A DNA stretch of 7,860 nt. It comes from Streptococcus mitis (GTDB lineage Bacteria > Bacillota > Bacilli > Lactobacillales > Streptococcaceae). Position numbers and translations under genes: made by a program. The stretch spans positions 1 to 7,860 of the forward strand of contig JAGZLW010000068.1 in assembly GCA_018364455.1 (NCBI GenBank), given 5' to 3'. Below, in pieces: positions 1 to 5,192 of this stretch (positions are counted from its first letter, which is position 1; every line of letters begins with the position of its first letter). The notes under the pieces were generated by a model that was given only the letters and a program-made list of their open reading frames with translations, was not told where the DNA came from and did not search any database.

Positions 1-129
1 CTCGCTCTAACTGAAGCTGTTTCCGTGTGAGACGGCCTACATGCTGTTAGAAGACTTTTGTTTCCCTAATAATACAAAAAATAGTCGGTCAACACTTAAG
101 TGTGAAGTCGTACACCACAGCGTTTCTAT
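1..129 (-). ncRNA. ssrS: Probable 6S RNA (5' part; 3' end outside the window)
   Basis: Read on the minus strand, this stretch has no credible reading frame but has a good promoter just upstream and conserved-looking RNA segments. The blocks GTGTACGACTTCACAC and GTCTTCTAACAGCATGTAGG resemble, as I remember them, parts of Bacillus subtilis 6S-1 RNA. In several Firmicutes the 6S gene lies close to rarA, as here. 6S RNA mimics an open promoter and binds the housekeeping RNA polymerase holoenzyme, lowering transcription from many promoters in stationary phase. Family members are about 180-200 nt, so roughly 60-70 nt of the 3' half, including the partner of the closing stem, should lie left of base 1. 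Because the closing stem cannot be checked here, the call rests on similarity and position. The 5' end is estimated from the -10 box and could be off by a few bases. Confidence 0.66.
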
Positions 130-135
130 GTTTAT

Positions 136-163
136 ATAATACCACTTTTTCAAAAAAAATCAA
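136..163 (-). promoter_or_regulatory. Promoter of the probable 6S RNA
   Basis: On the minus strand, TTGATT (158-163) and TATTAT (136-141) are separated by 16 bases. The -10 box is preceded by TGG, giving an extended -10 element. Predicted initiation is at an A near base 129. The promoter sits in the short gap between the rarA stop codon and the RNA, so the RNA can be made independently of rarA. Confidence 0.6.
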
Positions 164-187
164 GAGGAAAGTGCAATTTTTTGAAAA
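147..187. repeat. AT-rich inverted repeat between rarA and the 6S RNA
   Basis: An 11-base perfect inverted repeat, TTTTCAAAAAA (147-157) and TTTTTTGAAAA (177-187), flanks a 19-base loop. It begins six bases past the rarA stop codon. The stem is almost entirely A/T pairs, so it would be a weak terminator, and its left arm lies in the spacer of the 6S promoter. It could serve as a poor terminator for rarA or have no function. Confidence 0.35.
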
Positions 188-192
188 GGATT

Positions 193-1464
193 TCAGATTT
201 TTCGCAAACGGTCGATAGCTTCCTTTCTTTGAGCCAAAGCCCGTTCATATTTACCAGTATCTTCTGCTTGGAAATAGTGATGATTACGAATTTTTTCTGG
301 TAGATAGTCTTGCTTGACCCAATTTCCAGGATAGTTGTGTGGATAGAGATAGTCTTGGGCATTCCCCAGTTCCTTGCTTCCACTGTAGTGCCCATCACGC
401 AGGTGTCGCGGAATAGGCAAGTGCCCTGATGTTTTGAGGTCGGCAAGCGCCTTATCCATAGCTACATAGGCTGAGTTGGATTTTGGAGAAAGGGCCAAAT
501 CAATCACGACATTGGCAATGAGAATGCGGGCTTCTGGGAAACCAATCCTTTGTGCAGCATCCAGAGCAGTCACGGTGTGAATCTGAGCTTCAGGATTGGC
601 CAAACCGATATCTTCATAGGCGATAACAGTCAAGCGACGAGCGAGACTTGGCAAATCACCAGCCTCAATCAAGCGGGCAGCATAGTGAAGACTAGCATCA
701 ACATCTGAGCCACGGATAGACTTTTGCAGGGCTGAGAGAACATCGTAGTGACCATCTCCATCCTTATCCATAGTAATGTAGCTCCGCTGCAGGCTATTTT
801 CCATGATGTCTAGAGTGATATGGCGGATGCCCTTATCATTCTCAGGGGTAGAGAGAACAGCCAAATCCAGTGAGTTAAAGGCAGAGCGCAGGTCTCCGTT
901 TGTAGAAGTTGCGATGAAATCCAGCGCATCCTCATCTAGTTCTACTGGAAAATCAAAACCACGATCAGGGTTATTTAGAGCTATCTGAAGAGCCTCTTTG
1001 ACGTCTTGGTTAGACAGAGGTTCCAACTCAAAAATTTGAACACGACTGCGAATGGCAGGAGTGACAGAAAAGAAAGGATTTTCAGTCGTAGCCCCAATCA
1101 TGATGACCAGTCCACTTTCCAAGAGAGGCAAGAGAAAGTCTTGCTTGGTTTTATCAAGTCGATGAATTTCGTCTAGTAATAGGACGAGACCGCCAGAAAA
1201 TTTAGCCTCTTCCGCAATTTCTTGCAGTCGCTTTTTACTATCAACTGTCGCATTGAAAGTTCGAAAGGCATACTTAGTAGTCCCAGCGATGGCTGAGGCA
1301 ATACTGGTCTTGCCTATTCCCGGAGGGCCATAAAGAATCATGGAAGACAGGCGGTTGGCTTCCACCATGCGGCGGATGATTTTTCCTTGTCCGACCAGAT
1401 GCTCCTGACCGATGACCTGGTCGATGGTTTTTGGGCGCATGCGAAGCGCGAGATTGTCTGGCAT
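193..1464 (-). CDS. rarA: RarA/MgsA AAA+ ATPase, replication-associated recombination protein A
   Basis: This is a 423-residue cytoplasmic AAA+ ATPase of the RarA/MgsA (YcaJ, Mgs1/WRNIP1) family. Members act as tetramers at stalled replication forks and on single-stranded or gapped DNA, and are related to clamp-loader subunits. Visible motifs are Walker A GPPGIGKT (residues 46-53), Walker B LLLDEIH (95-101), sensor 1 GATTENP (124-130) and an arginine-finger-like SRV (140-142). A C-terminal MgsA domain carries the family signature around HLRDGHYSG and YPHNYPGNW. Length is typical, with no break. The start at 1464 has AGAAAGGA about six bases upstream. A promoter lies at 1532-1560 with a leader of about 60 bases. 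No strong terminator follows; the next element in the same direction is the 6S RNA promoter. This looks like a core gene, bordered on its upstream side by accessory DNA. Confidence 0.95.
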   Translation of the reverse strand: MPDNLALRMRPKTIDQVIGQEHLVGQGKIIRRMVEANRLSSMILYGPPGIGKTSIASAIAGTTKYAFRTFNATVDSKKRLQEIAEEAKFSGGLVLLLDEIHRLDKTKQDFLLPLLESGLVIMIGATTENPFFSVTPAIRSRVQIFELEPLSNQDVKEALQIALNNPDRGFDFPVELDEDALDFIATSTNGDLRSAFNSLDLAVLSTPENDKGIRHITLDIMENSLQRSYITMDKDGDGHYDVLSALQKSIRGSDVDASLHYAARLIEAGDLPSLARRLTVIAYEDIGLANPEAQIHTVTALDAAQRIGFPEARILIANVVIDLALSPKSNSAYVAMDKALADLKTSGHLPIPRHLRDGHYSGSKELGNAQDYLYPHNYPGNWVKQDYLPEKIRNHHYFQAEDTGKYERALAQRKEAIDRLRKI

Positions 1465-1531
1465 AGCAGTCCTTTCTAGCGTGGATTGTAGTATTTATAG
1501 AATGACTCATCTAATATATCTTACTATGTCC

Positions 1532-1560
1532 ATTCTAGCCTATTAGTTGTGATATTTCAA
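1532..1560 (-). promoter_or_regulatory. Promoter of rarA
   Basis: On the minus strand, TTGAAA (1555-1560) and TAGAAT (1532-1537) are separated by 17 bases, which is close to the sigma-A consensus. Initiation is expected near 1525, giving a leader of about 60 bases before the rarA ATG. No other comparable box pair was seen in 1465-1560. Confidence 0.6.
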
Positions 1561-1631
1561 TGGTTTTGTAATATTCAGGGTGTGAGATAGAAGCTTTTTG
1601 ACTATTTAATTTAATGAGGAGAGGTATCAGC

Positions 1632-1704
1632 ATGAAAGAATTGATTTTCCTTAAAGCTCAAAAATATGATAGTTGAGCCTAAAGAAGTGGAATTGCTGAC
1701 TTGA
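1632..1704 (+). pseudogene. Possible small-gene remnant (two overlapping mini-frames)
   Basis: A strong ribosome binding site, GAGGAGAGG (1616-1624), precedes an ATG at 1632. That frame reads only 14 residues, MKELIFLKAQKYDS, to a TGA at 1674. A second ATG at 1666 in another frame reads 12 residues, MIVEPKEVELLT, to a TGA at 1702. A binding site this good before such a short frame, with a second protein-like frame overlapping it, suggests a small gene broken by a frameshift. A genuine 14-residue peptide or chance are alternatives. I do not recognise the peptides. Around this remnant, 1561-1762 holds nothing else beyond the promoter of the next gene. Confidence 0.25.
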
Positions 1705-1713
1705 GAAATAACA

Positions 1714-1742
1714 TTGCTAAATGTTATTGCATGAACTATAAT
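1714..1742 (+). promoter_or_regulatory. Promoter of the orphan 65-residue gene
   Basis: TTGCTA (1714-1719) and a perfect TATAAT (1737-1742) are separated by 17 bases. Predicted initiation near 1749 falls at the start of the ribosome binding site AGAGGTG, so the leader is only about 14 bases. A small inverted repeat, AACAT/ATGTT (1710-1714 and 1721-1725), brackets the -35 box and might be an operator, but five-base arms are easily met by chance. Confidence 0.6.
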
Positions 1743-1762
1743 GAAAAGAGAGGTGATAAGAA

Positions 1763-1960
1763 ATGGAAAGAATGGAATTACCAAGTCAGGAAATTTTGAT
1801 TTTTACAAAACAAATTCGTCATTGGATTCTTAGTGATCAAGTTATTTCAGGAAAAAGAAAATTTCTCTTCCGGGAAGATACTCCAAAAGAGATTTTGGAT
1901 TTGTACGAAAACATTAAACCTAAACTTGATTTTGCTTACCAAGAAGTTCATTCTAAATAA
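1763..1960 (+). CDS. Hypothetical 65-residue protein, unrecognised
   Basis: I do not recognise this protein. It is small, soluble-looking and rich in lysine, glutamate, isoleucine and leucine. There is no signal peptide, membrane segment, cysteine pair or obvious catalytic motif. The residues around TPKEILDLYENIKPKLDFAYQEV (split here as TPKEILDLYENIK and PKLDFAYQEV) look alpha-helical. Support for a real gene comes from the promoter at 1714-1742 and the ribosome binding site AGAGGTG (1749-1755), seven bases before the ATG. A second in-frame ATG at 1772 is less well spaced. The gene is transcribed towards hicAB but has its own promoter and lies in AT-rich accessory DNA. It could be an intact small accessory protein or the surviving end of a longer lost gene. 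Confidence 0.55.
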   Translation: MERMELPSQEILIFTKQIRHWILSDQVISGKRKFLFREDTPKEILDLYENIKPKLDFAYQEVHSK

Positions 1961-1981
1961 TTATGAATTAGAAAAATAGGT

Positions 1982-2041
1982 ATGAATAAATTAGAAGCTC
2001 TTAGAACTGAATCTAGGATCTTTGATGGTATAAGAGAATAA
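1982..2041 (+). pseudogene. Possible 5' gene fragment, 19 codons
   Basis: An ATG at 1982 opens a frame of 19 residues, MNKLEALRTESRIFDGIRE, ending at TAA 2039-2041, 13 bases before the hicAB -35 box. The composition resembles the start of an ordinary cytoplasmic protein, but only a weak AG-rich stretch precedes it. I read it as a possible leftover N-terminus truncated when neighbouring DNA was lost or hicAB arrived. Chance is a fair alternative. Confidence 0.2.
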
Positions 2042-2054
2042 TAAGTATTGCTTC

Positions 2055-2083
2055 TTTACAATACGTGTAGCACGTGTTATAAT
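2055..2083 (+). promoter_or_regulatory. hicAB promoter with operator-like inverted repeat in the spacer
   Basis: TTTACA (2055-2060) and TATAAT (2078-2083) are separated by exactly 17 bases, close to the sigma-A consensus. The spacer holds an inverted repeat, ACGTG (2063-2067), TAG, CACGT (2071-2075), which extends to eight-base arms with one mismatch (2060-2067 and 2071-2078). The same bases also form a direct repeat of ACGTGT nine bases apart (2063-2068, 2072-2077). HicB carries a ribbon-helix-helix domain, and such dimers bind paired short sites, so autorepression here is a natural inference. Confidence 0.75.
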
Positions 2084-2108
2084 GGTGTTGTCAGGAGGTA
2101 AAAGCGCT

Positions 2109-2288
2109 ATGCCTATGACACAAAAAGAGATGGTCAAACTCCTTACGGCCCATGGTTGGATAAAAACCAAAGGCGGTAAAGGCTCCCATATTAAAATGGA
2201 GAAGCAAGGGGAAAGACCTATCACAATCCCTCATGGTGAGCTGAATAAGTACACTGAAAGAGGGATAAGAAAGCAAGCTGGGTTGTAA
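2109..2288 (+). CDS. hicA: HicA toxin, mRNA interferase
   Basis: This is a 59-residue HicA-family toxin with a double-stranded-RNA-binding-like fold. HicA proteins cleave mRNA independently of the ribosome and are blocked by HicB. The family pattern is clear: an N-terminal helix TQKEMVKLLTAHGW (residues 4-17), then KTKGGKGSHIKM with the conserved GSH histidine (His27, the expected catalytic residue) and surrounding lysines, then PITIPHGELNKYTERGIRKQ. The longest frame opens at 2082, but that ATG overlaps the -10 box. The ATG at 2109 has AGGAGG (2093-2098) ten bases upstream and is preferred; the ATG at 2115 is too far from it. Length is normal and the histidine is intact, so the toxin is probably functional. 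The toxin gene comes first, as is usual for hicAB. Confidence 0.92.
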   Translation: MPMTQKEMVKLLTAHGWIKTKGGKGSHIKMEKQGERPITIPHGELNKYTERGIRKQAGL

Positions 2289-2308
2289 AATTCAGCCCCT
2301 GCTTTTTG
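2270..2308 (+). promoter_or_regulatory. Weak hairpin across the hicA stop codon
   Basis: AAAGCA (2270-2275) can pair with TGCTTT (2300-2305). Inside this, GGG (2280-2282) can pair with CCC (2296-2298), leaving an unpaired AGCT on the left side. The hicA stop codon lies in the loop, and a short T run partly overlaps the right arm. It could reduce read-through or protect an mRNA end between toxin and antitoxin, but the stem is irregular and the T run short. Confidence 0.25.
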
Positions 2309-2324
2309 ATATGGAGGTAGTGAG

Positions 2325-2777
2325 ATGTTAGTGACGTATCCAGCTTTATTTTATTATGACGATACAGACGGAGCAGAAGCAACTTATTTTGTCCATTTTC
2401 CAGATTTTGAATTTTCAGCAACACAAGGCGAGGGAATTTCTGAGGCTTTGGCTATGGGTTCGGAGTGGTTAGGCATAACTGTTGCAGATTTGATAGAGAA
2501 TGATGAAGATTTGCCCCAGCCATCAGATATCAATAGCTTGTCTTTAATTGATAATGATCCTTTTAAAGATGATGAAGATTTCGTGTCAACCTATGACCTT
2601 GATAAATCTTTTATTTCTATGGTATCTGTTGATGTATCAGAGTACTTAGGAAGTCAGGAACCAATTAAAAAGACCTTGACCATACCAAGATGGGCAGATA
2701 AGTTGGGACGAGAAATGGGACTTAACTTTTCTCAGACTTTGACAGACGCTATTGCAGATAAGAAAATACAAGCATAA
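2325..2777 (+). CDS. hicB: HicB antitoxin and autorepressor
   Basis: This is a 150-residue HicB antitoxin. The N-terminal part (about residues 1-60) fits the partial RNase H-like HicB fold: a beta hairpin YYDDTDGAEATYFVHFPDF, then TQGEGISEALAMGSEWL. An acidic linker follows (60-95). Residues 115-146, with KKTLTIPRWADKLGREMG and then NFSQTLTDAI, form a ribbon-helix-helix DNA-binding domain. The N-terminal part should mask the HicA active site, and the C-terminal part should bind the operator in the hicAB promoter. GGAGG (2313-2317) lies seven bases before the ATG, so hicB has its own strong ribosome binding site 36 bases after hicA. That would favour excess antitoxin. The gene is full length, and pneumococcal HicBA is a structurally studied pair. 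Confidence 0.92.
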   Translation: MLVTYPALFYYDDTDGAEATYFVHFPDFEFSATQGEGISEALAMGSEWLGITVADLIENDEDLPQPSDINSLSLIDNDPFKDDEDFVSTYDLDKSFISMVSVDVSEYLGSQEPIKKTLTIPRWADKLGREMGLNFSQTLTDAIADKKIQA

Positions 2778-2863
2778 GATTAAGTGTGACATCGTGGGAA
2801 TGGCCAATAAAAAAGCACTCCTAATTGTGCAGGTTACTTGTCTATTGATTTTATAGATTTCTT

Positions 2864-2884
2864 AGCCCTTTCGAGGGCTTTTTA
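2864..2884 (+). terminator. Factor-independent terminator of hicAB
   Basis: A perfect six-base stem, AGCCCT (2864-2869) and AGGGCT (2874-2879), closes a TTCG loop and is followed directly by a TTTTT run. It lies 86 bases past the hicB stop and ends the accessory interval before the next promoter. The stretch 2778-2863 between hicB and this hairpin holds no gene that I can support. Confidence 0.85.
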
Positions 2885-2961
2885 TATTGATTTTTCAGGA
2901 AAAATAAAGAAATCAGACTGTTAAGAAAATCACTAATACCAAGGGTTTAAATGAGGTAATA

Positions 2962-2970
2962 TGGTATAAT
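2962..2970 (+). promoter_or_regulatory. Extended -10 promoter of the DUF3013-M50-NUDIX operon
   Basis: TGGTATAAT combines a perfect TATAAT (2965-2970) with a TGn extension. No good -35 hexamer is found at the right distance, as is common when the extension is present. Initiation near 2977 would give a leader of about 92 bases before the next gene. Confidence 0.6.
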
Positions 2971-3023
2971 TAGGACATAAAATAATTTTGTGGTAAGATG
3001 GTAGTATCTATTTTAGCATATTT

Positions 3024-3052
3024 CCGAGCAATCGGGGCGATTTAAGAGTCGC
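3024..3052 (+). promoter_or_regulatory. Two adjacent stem-loops in the leader of the DUF3013 gene
   Basis: CCGA-GCAA-TCGG (3024-3035) is a four-base stem capped by a GNRA-type tetraloop. One base later, GCGATT-TAAG-AGTCGC (3037-3052) is a six-base stem with one G-U pair. The second ends six bases before the ribosome binding site AAGAGGA (3058-3064), so the pair could influence translation or mRNA stability. No T run follows, so it is not a terminator. A 15-codon frame (2998-3045, MVVSILAYFRAIGAI) ends inside the second loop and could be a leader peptide, but it lacks a good ribosome binding site. Confidence 0.35.
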
Positions 3053-3068
3053 ATAGAAAGAGGACAAA

Positions 3069-3539
3069 ATGGCAACATATGGATTTTTAGATGTTTTAGA
3101 GGAAGAGTTGGAGAAGAATTTTCCCTTTGACTTTGAGATTAGTTGGGACAAGCGCAACCACGCGGTTGAAGTGAGTTTTTTGTTAGAAGCGCAAAATGCT
3201 GCAGGTGTGGAGATGGTGGATGAAGATGGAGAGGTTTCATCAGATGACATTCTCTTTGAAGAAGCAGTGCTTTTTTACAATCCTGCCAAGTCAACCGTCA
3301 ATGAAGAAGATTATCTGACTGTCATCCCTTATCTGCCTAAAAAAGGACTTTCTCGTGAATTTTTAGCTTATTTTGCGCTATTCCTTAAAGATACTGCCGA
3401 GGTTGGACTAGATGCCCTTATGGACTTTTTGGAAGACCCAGAAGCAGAAGAATTCGTCATGGAATGGAACCAAGAAGTCTTTGAAGAAGGAAAAGTTGGC
3501 TTGGAAGAAGGAGAATTTTATCCTTATCCGAGATACTAG
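3069..3539 (+). CDS. DUF3013 family protein
   Basis: This 156-residue, strongly acidic cytoplasmic protein matches my recollection of the DUF3013 family, found in streptococci, enterococci and lactobacilli. Recognisable stretches are the N-terminus YGFLDVLEEELEKNFPFDFE, the middle DEDGEVSSDDILFEEAVLFY (about residues 50-71), and KKGLSREFLAYFALFL followed by LMDFLEDPEAEEFVMEWN. No catalytic motif, membrane segment or signal peptide is seen, and I know of no assigned function. The ATG at 3069 has GAAAGAGGA (3056-3064) at good spacing. It is the first gene after the promoter at 2962-2970 and lies 18 bases before the next start, so it is probably co-transcribed with the membrane protease homologue and the NUDIX gene. 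Length is normal and there is no sign of damage. Confidence 0.88.
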   Translation: MATYGFLDVLEEELEKNFPFDFEISWDKRNHAVEVSFLLEAQNAAGVEMVDEDGEVSSDDILFEEAVLFYNPAKSTVNEEDYLTVIPYLPKKGLSREFLAYFALFLKDTAEVGLDALMDFLEDPEAEEFVMEWNQEVFEEGKVGLEEGEFYPYPRY

Positions 3540-3557
3540 GAGTTGGTTGGAGATTTT

Positions 3558-4625
3558 ATGAAGAAAATTGGGATTTATTTGGTTTATGTGCTAGCTGTTG
3601 TCTTTATTATGCTGGCTTGTGCTTGTGGAACCATCGCATTTGCAGAGTTGGGGTATTCTGCAGTTTTAGTCTTTACTTTTGGTTATTCCTTCGCTCTTCT
3701 AAGTATGTATTTAATCTTTATTCTTCATGAGTTGGGACATGCTTTTTGTGGCTACTTGACAGGCTATCGGCTGGTGGCTTTTGGGTTAGGACATTTTATT
3801 TTGACCAAAAAGTCAGGAAGGTTTCATCTTAGTAGAACAGCCATTCTGAAAAATGTTGGTGCTCAGTATATTGGTTTAAAAGAGGATGAAAGCGATCAAA
3901 GAATCATCCTGATGCTTTCAGGAGGCTTGATGGTTCATCTCAGCTTGATATTATTGGCGATAGTATTTGGAATTTTGACAAGAAGCTGGTATTTTGCAGG
4001 GACTTGGATTTTTCTTAATTTGTCTTTCTTCCTAAATAACATTTTGCCAGTCGGCATCACCGATGGCGCAAAAATTTGGGAATTGCTACAACACCCTGAA
4101 AATACGAAATACGCCTACCTGATGTTGAGGCATTCTGCCCAGACCTTGCTAGCTCCTCAAGAATATGATTTAAAAGACTTTATCATGCCTGTTGATGAGG
4201 AGGCGAGAGGGAGTTTTGCAGAAAGTGTTCAGACTCTTCAGGGGTTGGTATTCATATTGGACGATAATATAGAGCTTGCAAAGCAAGAGTTTCAGTCTGT
4301 GCTAGAGAAAACAGATAATCCAATGTCTAAAACTATTTCTCAAATATACCTTCTTCAAGTTGCTCTGATGGAAGGAGATAATAAGAAAGTGGAAGAATAT
4401 GCAAGTATTCGAGGGGTCAAATCCTTTTTATCTCTAAAAACAGCAGATATGCAGGTCATTCAAGCTTGGTATCAATTTAAGGTAAGGAAAGATGTAGTTC
4501 AAACTCACAAGGCTATGAAGATTGCTAGACATAAAATGAATAGCAGCCGGATGTTACGGGATGAGAAAAGTTATTATCAAAACTGGTTAGCCGAGCTGGA
4601 AAAGGAATTAACCGAAGGAGTCTAA
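3558..4625 (+). CDS. Membrane M50-type zinc metalloprotease homologue with helical C-terminal domain
   Basis: This is a 355-residue membrane protein. About four hydrophobic segments are visible (roughly residues 3-27, 33-55, 116-140 and 145-165). The zinc-site motif HELGH (57-61) lies at the end of the second segment. A second conserved element, NNILP...TDG (160-170), matches the N-P-DG element that supplies the third metal ligand in M50 site-2-protease-like enzymes. Residues from about 190 to the end are soluble and alpha-helical, with TPR-like spacing around ETDNPMSKTISQIYLLQVAL-type stretches, and lack a recognised signature. M50 enzymes cleave substrates within or beside the membrane; the substrate here is unknown. 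The longest frame opens at a TTG at 3543, but GGAG (3549-3552) five bases before the ATG at 3558 supports the later start. Neighbours are 18 bases upstream and 1 base downstream. Confidence 0.8.
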   Translation: MKKIGIYLVYVLAVVFIMLACACGTIAFAELGYSAVLVFTFGYSFALLSMYLIFILHELGHAFCGYLTGYRLVAFGLGHFILTKKSGRFHLSRTAILKNVGAQYIGLKEDESDQRIILMLSGGLMVHLSLILLAIVFGILTRSWYFAGTWIFLNLSFFLNNILPVGITDGAKIWELLQHPENTKYAYLMLRHSAQTLLAPQEYDLKDFIMPVDEEARGSFAESVQTLQGLVFILDDNIELAKQEFQSVLEKTDNPMSKTISQIYLLQVALMEGDNKKVEEYASIRGVKSFLSLKTADMQVIQAWYQFKVRKDVVQTHKAMKIARHKMNSSRMLRDEKSYYQNWLAELEKELTEGV

Positions 4626-4626
4626 T

Positions 4627-5055
4627 ATGGAAATAGAGATTTCTGATTTCACAGGCTGTAAGATTGCTTTGTTTTGTGGGGATAAGCTTTTGACTATCTT
4701 ACGCGATGATAAGGCAAACATTCCATGGCCCAATATGTGGGAACTGCCCGGTGGTGGGCGAGAGGGGGATGAAAGTCCTTTTGAATGTGTGGAGCGTGAA
4801 GTTTATGAAGAACTGGGAATTCATCTGACTGAGGATTGTCTGCTTTGGAGTAAGGTTTATCCAAGTATGCTTTTTGCGGATAAACAATCTGTATTTCTAG
4901 TCGGTCAGTTGACACAGAACCAGTTTGACAGTATCGTATTTGGAGATGAGGGACAGGGCTATCAGCTCATGAATGTCGAGGAATTTCTTAGCTCCAGTCA
5001 AGTTGTACCTCAGTTGCAGGATAGATTAAAAGATTATTTAAAAGTAAGTGATTAG
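4627..5055 (+). CDS. NUDIX hydrolase
   Basis: This is a 142-residue cytoplasmic NUDIX hydrolase, a family that hydrolyses nucleoside diphosphates linked to another group, with a divalent metal. The Nudix box is complete: Gly43, Glu49, then REVYEELGI (57-65), fitting the G-x5-E-x7-REUxEExGU pattern, with the metal-binding glutamates at 58, 61 and 62. Just before it, WPNMWELPGGG is typical of MutT-like members. The true substrate (oxidised nucleotide, sugar nucleotide or other) cannot be read from the sequence. The ATG lies one base after the previous stop, with AAGGAG (4615-4620) inside the upstream gene, so translational coupling is likely. An AAAGGA follows immediately after the stop codon and appears to be the displaced ribosome binding site for prmA. 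Confidence 0.9.
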   Translation: MEIEISDFTGCKIALFCGDKLLTILRDDKANIPWPNMWELPGGGREGDESPFECVEREVYEELGIHLTEDCLLWSKVYPSMLFADKQSVFLVGQLTQNQFDSIVFGDEGQGYQLMNVEEFLSSSQVVPQLQDRLKDYLKVSD

Positions 5056-5062
5056 AAAGGAT

Positions 5063-5178
5063 GGTTCAGTTACATTTCTAAACTGAACCCGCCCTAAACA
5101 CTGTGCCAAAAAGATAAATTTTTCTTAGACACAAGCGTCTTCAGAGAGTTTCCTATTTTGGCTTTGTGTTTTACGGGC
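5063..5178. repeat. Two consecutive palindromic structures in the NUDIX-prmA gap
   Basis: The first is a perfect nine-base stem, GGTTCAGTT (5063-5071) and AACTGAACC (5081-5089), with a nine-base loop and no T run after it. The second, starting two bases later, is a long imperfect inverted repeat. The left arm (5091-5111) reads GCCC, TAAA, CAC, TGT, GCCAAAA, and the right arm (5156-5178) reads TTTTGGC, TTT, GTG, TTTTA, C, GGGC. With two single-base gaps and one three-base mismatch, about 18 positions pair. The centre holds a smaller AGAC/GTCT pair (5127-5130 and 5137-5140). This resembles a small palindromic insertion, such as a miniature element, or a structured leader RNA. I do not recognise it as BOX, and I could not check it against RUP or SPRITE. 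Confidence 0.6.
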
Positions 5179-5192
5179 TTGGTATCTTAATG

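Noticed and set aside
150..446. Minus-strand frame of 98 codons at the 3' end of rarA
   Set aside because: It overlaps the conserved RarA C-terminus and reads into the AT-rich intergenic repeat.
1274..1510. Minus-strand frame of 78 codons overlapping the rarA start
   Set aside because: It overlaps the clearly conserved N-terminal RarA coding sequence in another frame and has no family resemblance.
2082..2108. Longer HicA beginning at the ATG 2082
   Set aside because: This ATG overlaps the -10 box and lies upstream of the predicted transcript start; AGGAGG at 2093-2098 serves the ATG at 2109.
2809..2830. Minus-strand terminator-like GCAC/GTGC hairpin followed by six T
   Set aside because: The stem is only four bases with an eight-base loop, and no minus-strand gene lies upstream for it to serve.
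1541..2938. Possible inverted repeats flanking the hicAB interval (TATTAGT-like at 1541-1558 and 2925-2938)
   Set aside because: The match needs gaps and is AT-rich, and the left copy lies in the rarA promoter spacer; chance is likely.
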